Positions 25,863 to 33,817 of a stretch of 64,000 nucleotides of DNA are shown in pieces. The stretch's first letter is position 1. Each line of letters opens with the position of its first letter. Below the pieces are notes generated by a model. It saw nothing but the letters and a program-made list of their open reading frames with translations. It was not told where the DNA came from and did not search any database. A program made the translations under genes and the position numbers. Source of the DNA: JANQUM01 sp047630355 (GTDB lineage Bacteria; Bacteroidota; Bacteroidia; Cytophagales; Spirosomataceae); contig JBLHXN010000005.1 of NCBI GenBank assembly GCA_047630355.1, positions 1-64,000 of the forward strand, in the 5' to 3' direction.

Positions 25863-26444
25863 TTACTTCCCCGCTTTCAACCCTCGCTCCTCCACTTCTT
25901 TCTCCAACTCAGCAAACCATTCTTCACCGAAGGCACGAATGAGCGGTTCTTTCAGGAATTTATAAACCGGAACGCCGAGTTTATCGCCGAGGGTGCAGGC
26001 GGCACTGCAAATATCCCAACGGTCGTAGTTGAGGGCGTGGTAATTACCATACTTCGTGATACGGATGGGGTAAAGGTGGCATGAAATCGGTTTTTTGAAA
26101 TCCGTTTTACCGTCTATATTGGCTTGTTCGATGCCACATTTGAGCATACCTTTTTCGTCGTAAACGGCGTAGGCACACTCCTTGTTGTCAATCGTAGTAG
26201 TCGAGTAATCGCCTTCAAAGTCTTTGACGTATTTTCCCTGTGCTTCAATGGCTTTAATACCTTCGGCAGAGAGGTAGGGTTTCACGTCCTCGTAAATATC
26301 TTCCAAAATGGCAAGTTCTACGTCTTCGAGCGGAGCACCGAGGTCGCCTTCCACGCAGCAAGCACCTTTACATTTACCTAAATCGCAGACGAAAAAGTTT
26401 TCGGCGATGTCATCACTGATGACTGTATCTTCAATTAATATCAT
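25863..26444 (-). CDS. DUF3109 family cysteine-cluster protein
   Basis: A 193-residue conserved Bacteroidota protein of unknown role. Cysteines are arranged as in YkgJ/UPF0153-type zinc or iron-sulfur binding proteins: Cys20, Cys25, Cys29 and Cys30, then single cysteines in NKECAY, MLKCGI and ISCHLYP, and a final pair in DICSAAC. The family is recognised from these motifs and the start (VISDDIAENFFVCDL). It is transcribed in the same direction as the transglycosylase upstream, but a terminator at 26485-26516 separates them. Confidence 0.88.
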   Translation of the reverse strand: MILIEDTVISDDIAENFFVCDLGKCKGACCVEGDLGAPLEDVELAILEDIYEDVKPYLSAEGIKAIEAQGKYVKDFEGDYSTTTIDNKECAYAVYDEKGMLKCGIEQANIDGKTDFKKPISCHLYPIRITKYGNYHALNYDRWDICSAACTLGDKLGVPVYKFLKEPLIRAFGEEWFAELEKEVEERGLKAGK

Positions 26445-26484
26445 GCCGTAAAGGTAATCAAAAACGATTAAAGAGCTTACAACA

Positions 26485-26516
26485 AAAGCGGTCGGATAAT
26501 TGTATCCGACCGCTTT
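26485..26516 (-). terminator. Terminator after the LysM transglycosylase gene
   Basis: A perfect 14-bp stem (26485-26498 with 26503-26516) with a 4-base loop. On the minus strand it ends in CTTTTG. It lies between the transglycosylase stop and the DUF3109 start. Confidence 0.8.
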
Positions 26517-26545
26517 GTAAATTGTCTAACCTTGTTTATTTGAAA

Positions 26546-28684
26546 TTACTTTTTTATCAATAATCGTTGCCCGATGCTGATGGTATTATCAGATAGGTTA
26601 TTCCACGCCCGTAATTGATCTACCGAAACCTTGTTGTCTACCGAAATGCGGTAGAGGGTTTCGCCCGCGGCTACAGTATGATAATACGATGACGCCGAAG
26701 ACGAACTGCTTGGTTGACTGTAAGAACGTGAACTGGCACTACTGCTACCGCCAACTTTCAGGCGTTGCCCTACGCTGATGGTATTGTCAGACATACCATT
26801 TAATGAACGAATCTGATCTACTGTAATTCCGTAATTTTTGGAAATTCGGTACAATGTTTCACCCGCCGAAACCATATGGTATTCTGCTGAGCTTGTTGTA
26901 ACGGGCGTAGTGTAAGTATCGCTGTCACTGTCTGTATTGTAAGTAGTTGTTCTGCTGGGAGCGGGTGTCGGAGTGGTCGAAGTTGCCGCTGAACTGTTAA
27001 TAATGAGGCGTTGATTAAACTGCAAATCCGCCGAAGCATTTAGGTTATTCCACTTGCGTAAATCATCTACCGATACACTGTATTTACGAGAAATACTGTA
27101 CAATGTTTCGCCGCGTTGCACAAAGTGCGACCGTGCCGAAGAACTTCCGGTAGTTGACGTCCGGTTTGTGGTATTGTACGAAGGAGTTTTCTTTTCTTCC
27201 TCAAACAACTTGTTTAACTGTTCGTCGCTTTCACTGATGACGATGTCGTCGTCCGTATTTTGTTTACGGTCAATGATTGATCTTCCACTACCTGCGGGAT
27301 TGTCTTTCGGCTTCCGTTCGATGCCCGAACTTGTGGCAATATCCTTTTTGCGGGGTAAGGGAGTGGTATCTTTTGATTGTGCTTCCTCGATTATTTCAAT
27401 CGGTTGACTTTTTGGACGTTTCTTTTGTAACCAAACTATCCGACCTGCTTGCAACCGTTGCACGTTTTTTAATCGGTTAAACTTCAGCACGTTTCTCATC
27501 CGGATGCCGTACATGTGAGCAATGTCCCACATGGTTTCGCCTTCGGCAACGGTGTGATAAGGCACTTTTCCTTTGCGGGCTTTTGATCGCATATAATACA
27601 CTTTACCCGTTTCTATTTCGTCGTGTTCGGTCAGGTCGTTGTATTTCATGAACTTGTAAACGCCCAATTTCCCTTTAGCGGCCAATTGCGGAATTTCATC
27701 ACCCGGCTGGGCTAAAACTCCTTTACGACCATTAATTTGGTAAATAATTGGCTCAGTTGCGGGAGCATCTTGCGGCGTAAGGCGTTCCAGTTGTGGAAAA
27801 CCAACATCCAGTTTCGCAATATCCTGACGGTTGTTAATTTGTCTTTCCAACTTATCAGCCTGATTGGTATTTACCGGAATCAGCACATTGTAGTTCCTGT
27901 CATTCGGGATGCGATTGGCGTACAGCCAGGCATTGTATTTTTGTAAATCGTTGGGGTCAATTACGAGTGTTTTTGCAATATCGCTTAACGATTGCTGCTG
28001 CGTTGGGTAAACCACAAAACGGTAATCTGAATCACTCAAACGGTTAATACGATGTTCAAAAGCGATTCTGTGAGCCAATGCTTTCACCAAGTACGGATGC
28101 GTATCGCCGTCAAAGGTAACTTCACGGGCGTAAGACCAATTTGTGGGTAATTGACCGCTAACACCACCCGTTCCGAGGTTGTAGGTAAGCATCGCGGATA
28201 CCCAGTTGTTTACTACTACGTTATTCCGTTTTAAATAAGTTGCCGCCGCTCGGGTTGACTGGAAAATATCTTTTCGTTCGTCAATGGTTCTATCAATCCG
28301 CAGTCCCATTTCGAGAGCAGTGGGTTGTTTGAATTGCCAGAATCCAACCGCATTTGAGGTAGAAACGGCGTTTGGTTCAAGCGAGCTTTCAAGTACGGCG
28401 ATGTATTTGAAATCATCCGGCACGCCCACTTCTTCCAGAATATCTTCGATAATTGGGAAATACCACTGCATTTTCTCCATTTTACGATTCAGGAATTCGC
28501 CTTCGGGCGTAAGTAACGCTTTGATTTGAGCATTCACAATTTGTTGTGCCCGTGGGGTAAGTTTGACTGTTACATCCGCGAATTCAACCCGCCGTGGAGC
28601 CTGCGGAATGCTGATGTCCTGAGAAGTGGCCATGGTGGTTCCTCCCAGACCAAACGTTAGAAGAAAAGCAATTATAATTTTCAT
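26546..28684 (-). CDS. MltD-like lytic murein transglycosylase with LysM repeats
   Basis: A 712-residue exported enzyme that cleaves peptidoglycan glycan strands. It has a signal peptide (about 1-20) and an SLT domain (about 75-200), with catalytic Glu99 in VLESSLEPNAVS and the GFWQF and YNLGTGG motifs. A degenerate LysM lies near residue 235-280, then four clearer LysM repeats: YHTVAEGETMWDIAHMYGI, HFVQRGETLYSISRKYSV, YHMVSAGETLYRISKNYGI and a C-terminal copy ending GQRLLIKK. Ser/Thr-rich linkers separate the last repeats. It starts 3 bp after the stop of the O-methyltransferase gene, so the two are co-transcribed. Confidence 0.93.
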   Translation of the reverse strand: MKIIIAFLLTFGLGGTTMATSQDISIPQAPRRVEFADVTVKLTPRAQQIVNAQIKALLTPEGEFLNRKMEKMQWYFPIIEDILEEVGVPDDFKYIAVLESSLEPNAVSTSNAVGFWQFKQPTALEMGLRIDRTIDERKDIFQSTRAAATYLKRNNVVVNNWVSAMLTYNLGTGGVSGQLPTNWSYAREVTFDGDTHPYLVKALAHRIAFEHRINRLSDSDYRFVVYPTQQQSLSDIAKTLVIDPNDLQKYNAWLYANRIPNDRNYNVLIPVNTNQADKLERQINNRQDIAKLDVGFPQLERLTPQDAPATEPIIYQINGRKGVLAQPGDEIPQLAAKGKLGVYKFMKYNDLTEHDEIETGKVYYMRSKARKGKVPYHTVAEGETMWDIAHMYGIRMRNVLKFNRLKNVQRLQAGRIVWLQKKRPKSQPIEIIEEAQSKDTTPLPRKKDIATSSGIERKPKDNPAGSGRSIIDRKQNTDDDIVISESDEQLNKLFEEEKKTPSYNTTNRTSTTGSSSARSHFVQRGETLYSISRKYSVSVDDLRKWNNLNASADLQFNQRLIINSSAATSTTPTPAPSRTTTYNTDSDSDTYTTPVTTSSAEYHMVSAGETLYRISKNYGITVDQIRSLNGMSDNTISVGQRLKVGGSSSASSRSYSQPSSSSSASSYYHTVAAGETLYRISVDNKVSVDQLRAWNNLSDNTISIGQRLLIKK

Positions 28685-28687
28685 GAG

Positions 28688-29329
28688 TCAAGCAAGTTTA
28701 CGAGCCAGCATTATGCCGTCTCTGATGGGTAATAAAATATTTTCTGTGCGGGGGTCTTGTTGTACGTAATCGTTAAAAGCCCGGATGGCCGCGGTTTTTT
28801 TGTCGCGGGCGGCTTCGTTTACGATTTTCCCGTCCCACAATACGTTGTCTATTAATATGTGACCGCCAATTCGGACTTTGTCAATTAGTAGGTCGTAGTA
28901 CTTTTGGTAGTTTGTTTTATCAGCGTCAATGAATACTAAATCCACCACTTCGTTGATTGTCGGAATAATCTCAGCAGCATCTCCAATTCGGAAATCAATT
29001 TGGTTTTTCAACGGAGAATCTTTCAAATACTTTGAGGTAAAGCTTTCTATTTCTTCGTTAATGTCAATTGTAATTAATTTGCCGTCGGGAGTTAAACCTT
29101 CGGCGAGGCAAAGTGCCGAATATCCCGTAAAAGTGCCGATTTCGAGAATACAGCTTGGGTGAACCATGTGTGAAATCATGGATAAAAAACGACCCTGAAA
29201 ATGTCCGGAAAGCATACGCGGTTGTAAAACCTGTGCGTGGGTATCACGATTTAATTGCCGCAGCAAGGGAGATTCCGTCGTAGTGTGTTGCTGGCAGTAC
29301 GCCGCAATCTTTGGATCAACGATTTCCAT
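28688..29329 (-). CDS. O-methyltransferase, class I SAM-dependent (COMT-like)
   Basis: A 213-residue cytoplasmic methyltransferase. The SAM motif (ILEIGTFTGYSALCLAEG), the metal-binding acidic segment (LVFIDADKTNYQKYYDLL) and the post-motif (GGHILIDNVLWDGKI) match the Mg-dependent catechol-type O-methyltransferase family. The substrate in Bacteroidota is unknown. It is the first gene of the unit with the transglycosylase. Confidence 0.92.
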   Translation of the reverse strand: MEIVDPKIAAYCQQHTTTESPLLRQLNRDTHAQVLQPRMLSGHFQGRFLSMISHMVHPSCILEIGTFTGYSALCLAEGLTPDGKLITIDINEEIESFTSKYLKDSPLKNQIDFRIGDAAEIIPTINEVVDLVFIDADKTNYQKYYDLLIDKVRIGGHILIDNVLWDGKIVNEAARDKKTAAIRAFNDYVQQDPRTENILLPIRDGIMLARKLA

Positions 29330-29371
29330 GAATTATCTTTAAAGCACGTAACAACCGTTCATAGGTTGAGA

Positions 29372-29401
29372 TTTGTTACACAAAATATGGAAATATGTTT
29401 T
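29372..29401 (+). promoter_or_regulatory. Candidate promoter of coaX
   Basis: TTTG (29372-29375), an 18-base spacer, then TATGTTTT (29394-29401). This is one base short of the ideal spacing and one mismatch in the -7 box. Confidence 0.35.
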
Positions 29402-29467
29402 TTATATCCAAATTTTAATTAATTTTATATTTTCAGAAAGTATTGAAAATAAAGAGCTCCTTAATAA

Positions 29468-30193
29468 ATGCAACAATTGGTGAACGCCGCAATCGATTTT
29501 GGAAATACGTACGCCAAACTTGGTTTTTTTACGGGAACGGAAATGACGGAGTTTTACCACGGGCTCCGCATTGAGAAAGTAAGAGTTTTATTGAATAAAA
29601 AAGCACCCACAAACCTGATTATTGCTTCCGTGACCAAAAGTCCGGCTGATTTAGAAAAGCTTTTTGTTAAATTTTCTAAAAAAATAATTCTTGGCTCGGG
29701 CACGCCTTTACCCATTAAAAACGACTACGCGACACCCGAAACGCTGGGCTACGATCGTTTGGCGGCGGCGGTGGGGGCGAACGTACGGTTTCCTGACCAA
29801 CCGGTGCTTATCATTGATATGGGAACGGCGATAAAATATGACTTCATTACAGCCGGAGGGTTGTTTAAAGGTGGTATTATCTCACCGGGAATGAAAATGA
29901 GGTTTAAAGCTTTGCATACGTTTACCAAGAAACTTCCCTTGCTTGAACCTGACGGTATTCCGCTATTGGTGGGTGATAGTACGGCAAGTTGTATCCGCAG
30001 CGGAGTCATAAACGGAATCATTGCCGAGGTCAATGGGATTATAGAACGTTACAACCAATATCCTGATTTGCAGGTCGTTCTTTGTGGGGGCGATGCTCCT
30101 TTCTTTGAAAGTCAAATAAAATACCCGAAATTTGCGGCTTCCAATTTGGTTTTGGAGGGTCTGAACAGAATATTACTATACAATGTTGAATAA
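29468..30193 (+). CDS. coaX: Type III pantothenate kinase
   Basis: A cytoplasmic enzyme that phosphorylates pantothenate, the first step of coenzyme A synthesis. It has 241 residues. The signatures are the phosphate loop DFGNT near residue 11, GYDRLAAAVGA, DMGTAIKYD (the catalytic Asp region) and GGIISPGM. Its end overlaps the next gene by 11 bp. Confidence 0.95.
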   Translation: MQQLVNAAIDFGNTYAKLGFFTGTEMTEFYHGLRIEKVRVLLNKKAPTNLIIASVTKSPADLEKLFVKFSKKIILGSGTPLPIKNDYATPETLGYDRLAAAVGANVRFPDQPVLIIDMGTAIKYDFITAGGLFKGGIISPGMKMRFKALHTFTKKLPLLEPDGIPLLVGDSTASCIRSGVINGIIAEVNGIIERYNQYPDLQVVLCGGDAPFFESQIKYPKFAASNLVLEGLNRILLYNVE

Positions 30194-31478
30194 AATTTTC
30201 GGTCTGAGCGGCCTCTTTATATTACTTGTTTCTACGCAGGTCTTTTCTCAAGGTCAGGGAAACTCTCCTTACTCAGTTTTCGGGCTCGGTGAGCCGGCGA
30301 GTATGACAAACATTCCGCAGGATGCGATGGGTGGAACGGGGGTTTCGTTCGGAAACACCTTTTACGTTAATTTATTGAACCCCGCTCTTTTGGTGAAAAA
30401 CCGATCGGTGGGTATATATAAGTACGTTGCCTTCAATGTAGGTTTGAAAGGTCGCTCCAGTACTATTTCAAACGCTACTAATACGCAGCAGGATTTGGGA
30501 ATGAACCTGAACCACATCGCGATGGCATTTCCAATTACACCCAACTGGGCATCAGGCATTTCATTGCAGCCCGTAACTATTGTGGATCACGTAGCACTTC
30601 AGCAACGTGCCGTAACGGGAACCTTAAACGACGTAGTTACCTATAATCTGGAAAGCAACGGTGGATTAACCCGCATAGCGTGGACAAATTCATTTAAAAT
30701 TGGAACGGGACTTTATTTGGGTTTGGAAACGTCGTATAATTTTGGAACAACGTTCCGGGATACAACATCGTCTTTGGGTTCTGGTGGTACTACTTTACTA
30801 CGAAATACCGACCGGACTTCGTTAAAAGGTTATTCATTGAAAACCGGATTTGCGTACCAGAAAAAGATAAGTGACGACTGGCAAGTAAATATTGGTGGAA
30901 CTTACGAGTTTAATTCAAAACTTAAAGGTGAAAAGCTCCGGACGTTCTCTACATTGGCTGATATTGGCAACGGTCCCGTATTGGTCCGGATACCGGATAC
31001 GCTTTCTATTGGTAACGTAAATTCTACTTTACCCAGCAACTACCGAATCGGCGTAAGTTTTGAAAGTCCTTACAAATGGATTTTTGCGGCGGAATACGCC
31101 GGGCAGCAATGGTCAAATTTTCGTGGTACTAACGGGCGAGCAAGTTCAGCAATGCAGGATTCTCAGGAATTTAATACCGGAATCGAATTACTACCCAATA
31201 GTACTTCTACGAAATATTTCAATCAGGTATTTTATCGCGTTGGCTTTCGCACTGCACAAACTCCGTACGTTATTAATGGCATTCGGGTAAATGATAGAAG
31301 CGTTTCGCTTGGCTTATCGCTTCCTTTAGGTTTCCGTAATCCAAGTTACCTTGACACGAGCGTTTCATTTGGCCGTCGGGGTTCAATCGAAAATGGACTA
31401 ATTGAAGAAAATTACATTAAGTTTGGCGTAAGTACTTCGCTGCTTAGTACCTGGTTTATTAAGCCAAGAATTGACTAA
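30183..31478 (+). CDS. Outer-membrane beta-barrel protein, FadL-like appearance
   Basis: A 431-residue exported protein with signal peptide (about 1-22, QVFSQ). The mature part begins SPYSVFGLGEP and AMGGTGVSFGN, a pattern seen at the start of Bacteroidota FadL/PorV-type barrels. Alternating beta strands with aromatic ends follow throughout. It overlaps coaX by 11 bp, indicating translational coupling. The transported molecule is unknown, and family assignment beyond outer-membrane barrel is tentative. Confidence 0.7.
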   Translation: MLNKIFGLSGLFILLVSTQVFSQGQGNSPYSVFGLGEPASMTNIPQDAMGGTGVSFGNTFYVNLLNPALLVKNRSVGIYKYVAFNVGLKGRSSTISNATNTQQDLGMNLNHIAMAFPITPNWASGISLQPVTIVDHVALQQRAVTGTLNDVVTYNLESNGGLTRIAWTNSFKIGTGLYLGLETSYNFGTTFRDTTSSLGSGGTTLLRNTDRTSLKGYSLKTGFAYQKKISDDWQVNIGGTYEFNSKLKGEKLRTFSTLADIGNGPVLVRIPDTLSIGNVNSTLPSNYRIGVSFESPYKWIFAAEYAGQQWSNFRGTNGRASSAMQDSQEFNTGIELLPNSTSTKYFNQVFYRVGFRTAQTPYVINGIRVNDRSVSLGLSLPLGFRNPSYLDTSVSFGRRGSIENGLIEENYIKFGVSTSLLSTWFIKPRID

Positions 31479-31513
31479 TATTTTTCAGAAAAAAAGCAGG
31501 TTTCAAAATATGA

Positions 31514-31548
31514 AAAGTCCCGTTACGTAAATTGCGTAACGGGACTTT
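31514..31548. terminator. Hairpin between convergent genes
   Basis: A 14-bp stem (31514-31527 with 31535-31548). T-tracts are short on both sides. It lies inside the extended reading frame of the decayed hydrolase, suggesting that the original stop of that gene was further upstream. Confidence 0.65.
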
Positions 31549-31567
31549 CGTCTTAGATCAATTCCGA

Positions 31568-31583
31568 GTCGTACCGATGGCAC
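31568..31583. repeat. Dispersed palindromic repeat, partial copy 3
   Basis: GTCGTACCGATGGCAC matches copy 1 (GTCGTGCCGATGGCAC) at 15 of 16 bases. It falls inside the 3' end of a decayed hydrolase frame. Confidence 0.5.
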
Positions 31584-32023
31584 TTTTGTGACCAGATCAT
31601 GCATTAATTCACGTAACTTCTGAAGTTTATCTGACCACAGAATAGCATAATGTTCTAAGTCTTCCAGTTTGATTAGCTCAGATTGGGTAATATGCTGATG
31701 AGCAATGCGGGCGGACTCAATCGGAATAATCTTATCGGCTTTTGAGTGCACAATTATTACTTCCTTCACGTGAGGAATTTTGTTGGCGTAGTGGGCCATG
31801 TTCATATCATCTATTTGAAAACAGGTGTCCGCTTCAAAGGTAGCCGCAACTTTATTAATGGTTCTGTTTGTCAGCCCCAGAAAGTCTTTCATTCCGTCGA
31901 TTCGGTCTTTGAAGTTATGAGGAGTTGTAACCACAATCCACTGGTCAATAGGTGATTCAGGGACGTTACTTGCTGTCAAACTTGAAGAATTCTTAAAAGG
32001 TGTTGCTAAAAAAGGGTTCTTCT

Positions 32024-32383
32024 TCATATCTGCTCTTCGATACTTTTCGTGATGGCAGATTTCACATCGCCGGTGTGCTTTGTGGTCTTAGATTCTATGA
32101 GCATGATGTGGCATTCTTCCGTTGCCGAAACACGGTGGTTTACGCCTTTTTTTACCACGAGTAAATCTCCAGTGTTCATGATTTCGTTGGGTTCGTTTTC
32201 GATTTCCATCAACAACGAGCCGCGTACGATGTAGAATAATTCGTCTTCTTCGGCGTGATTGTGCCACGGAATGTCCTCGCCTTTTATCTTCGCAATTTTT
32301 ACGTATTGGTCGTTTACTTCGCCAATTATTTTCGGGGAAAAGTATTCGGTTACTTGTTGGAGGGCTTGTGCTAAGTTCTTCAT
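32024..32383 (-). CDS. Cupin-domain protein
   Basis: A small cytoplasmic single-domain cupin of 119 residues. Motif 1 reads HNHAEEDELFYIVRG (HxHx4Ex6G), giving the metal ligands. Motif 2 is GDLLVVKKGVNHRV with the fourth ligand. ATG 32383 is preferred over the upstream start at 32476, because the extra residues do not look like cupin sequence. Its stop overlaps the start of the hydrolase remnant. Function unknown. Confidence 0.85.
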   Translation of the reverse strand: MKNLAQALQQVTEYFSPKIIGEVNDQYVKIAKIKGEDIPWHNHAEEDELFYIVRGSLLMEIENEPNEIMNTGDLLVVKKGVNHRVSATEECHIMLIESKTTKHTGDVKSAITKSIEEQI

Positions 32384-32641
32384 GCGGTGAATTTTTGGTA
32401 GTGTTAATAGAATGTATGATTGTAGTCTTTTCACTGCAAAGCCGCGAAGTAAATATTTACGTATTCTTTTCCCCAATGAAATTGCGTCAATTCTATTGGG
32501 GCTTCGTGCCTTTGCGGTTATCGATATTTGACCGGAATGTAATTCAGAGTGAGAAAGTTTTGTCCCATCATATCATTTTGAAAAACAGACCGAATTTAGT
32601 AATGAGCAAAATAAGTAAAAGAATTCAAGAATTGTAGCCGT

Positions 32642-32649
32642 TACTTTTG
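32642..32649 (+). promoter_or_regulatory. Candidate -7 box for the amidase gene
   Basis: TACTTTTG matches TAnnTTTG, 53 bp before the ATG. No -33 TTTG is found at 19 bases, so support is partial. Confidence 0.3.
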
Positions 32650-32701
32650 TTCACAATTTATTTCTCTAATTTCGGAAGTTAAAACTTAATAACCCTACTT
32701 T

Positions 32702-33535
32702 ATGTCACCATTCCGATTTTGTAAAAACCTTTTGCTGTGTTCTTTAACAGCCGTAGTATTCTACGCTTGCCAACACAACCCGTACCGACAGACCAATAAA
32801 GCTTATAAAAAGCAAGCGAAGGCGTTCGGGAAGGTTATTTCACAGAAAGAATTACGTGATACGGCGAGTTATATAACACCCGTAAAGTGGGTGGGTACAA
32901 CGAATTTCAATATGAGGAAACCTAACCTCGTGGTCATTCACCACACGGCACAAAATAGTTGCGACCAAACGTTGAAAACTTTCACAATGCCCCGCACAAG
33001 CGTTAGTGCTCATTACGTGATTTGCGAAGACGGAACGGTGCATCACATGCTCAACGATTACTTGCGGGCGTGGCACGGCGGAGTAGGGAAGTGGGGAAAT
33101 ATCACGGAGGTAAACTCCACCAGCATCGGAATTGAAATTGACAACGACGGCTTTGAGAAGTTCGCGGAAAAGCAAATGGTTTCGTTAGAGCTATTGCTCA
33201 CGCAGCTCAAAAAAGCGTACAATATTCCACAGGCAAATTTTATTGGTCACGCTGATATTGCCCCAACCCGTAAGAATGATCCAAATGTAAATTTTGATTG
33301 GAGACGCATCGCCGATAAAGGCTTCGGGAATTGGTATGGCGATACCACAAATGTGCAAGTTCCTCCCGATTTTAAACCGCTTTTAGCACTAAAAATGATT
33401 GGCTATGACATCAGAGATTCTACCGCTACCCTTACAACTTTCAAACGTAAGTTTTTACAAAACGAAGATCGCAAACCCTTGACTAATAGTGATAAGAAAG
33501 TTCTTTATGCCGTTTGGATAGAAGCGATGAAGTGA
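32702..33535 (+). CDS. N-acetylmuramoyl-L-alanine amidase (Amidase_2) lipoprotein
   Basis: A 277-residue zinc amidase that cleaves the bond between N-acetylmuramic acid and the stem peptide. The N-terminus has lipobox FYAC, so it is lipid-anchored in the envelope. The amidase domain spans about 75-220, with the first zinc histidine in VVIHHTAQNS, SIGIEID in the core, and FIGHADIAPTRKNDP carrying the later ligand and catalytic residues. This is the AmpD-like fold. It stands alone between a divergent cupin gene and the third susC. Confidence 0.92.
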   Translation: MSPFRFCKNLLLCSLTAVVFYACQHNPYRQTNKAYKKQAKAFGKVISQKELRDTASYITPVKWVGTTNFNMRKPNLVVIHHTAQNSCDQTLKTFTMPRTSVSAHYVICEDGTVHHMLNDYLRAWHGGVGKWGNITEVNSTSIGIEIDNDGFEKFAEKQMVSLELLLTQLKKAYNIPQANFIGHADIAPTRKNDPNVNFDWRRIADKGFGNWYGDTTNVQVPPDFKPLLALKMIGYDIRDSTATLTTFKRKFLQNEDRKPLTNSDKKVLYAVWIEAMK

Positions 33536-33750
33536 GTGGTGGTTGAGTTTAAATTGCTTATTTGTGTAATTATAGGTTTTTATTTTGCGTATATTTAGGT
33601 ACTTTTTTTATAATCAGGTATTTATTGGTGTAGATATAGATATTATTTATAGTAAATTTTGTGTAAAATAGTATTTGCAATAAAAAAATGGGAAATAATG
33701 TGACTTTTTAAGTTTTAAGTTATAATTATTCAACTTTATTAGAATAAAGT

Positions 33751-33783
33751 TTTGCAACATTTGATTAATGGTCTTACTTTTTG
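33751..33783 (+). promoter_or_regulatory. Candidate promoter of SusC pair 3
   Basis: TTTG (33751-33754), 20 bases, then TACTTTTTG (33775-33783). This is a close but not exact fit to the Bacteroidota consensus, 34 bp before the ATG. Confidence 0.4.
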
Positions 33784-33817
33784 AAAAAATTTAATAACTA
33801 ATTAATCTAAATGTCAC

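Larger units (their letters stand above)
31503..32027 (-). pseudogene. Alpha/beta hydrolase remnant lacking the nucleophile
   Basis: A 174-codon frame whose C-terminal part is clearly an alpha/beta hydrolase: VHSKADKIIPIESARIA with the acidic residue, and LEDLEHYAILW with the catalytic histidine. No GxSxG elbow is present. The start (MKKNPFLATPFKNSSSL) overlaps the cupin stop as ATGA, which is a natural coupled start. A deletion of the central part between the N-terminus and IDQWIVVTTPHN is therefore the simplest explanation. The tail after HDLVTKV translates a repeat and a terminator hairpin, so the original stop also appears lost. Confidence 0.75.

Noticed and set aside
33536..33750. Possible small gene between the amidase and SusC pair 3
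   Set aside because: Only AT-rich DNA with frequent stops in all frames.
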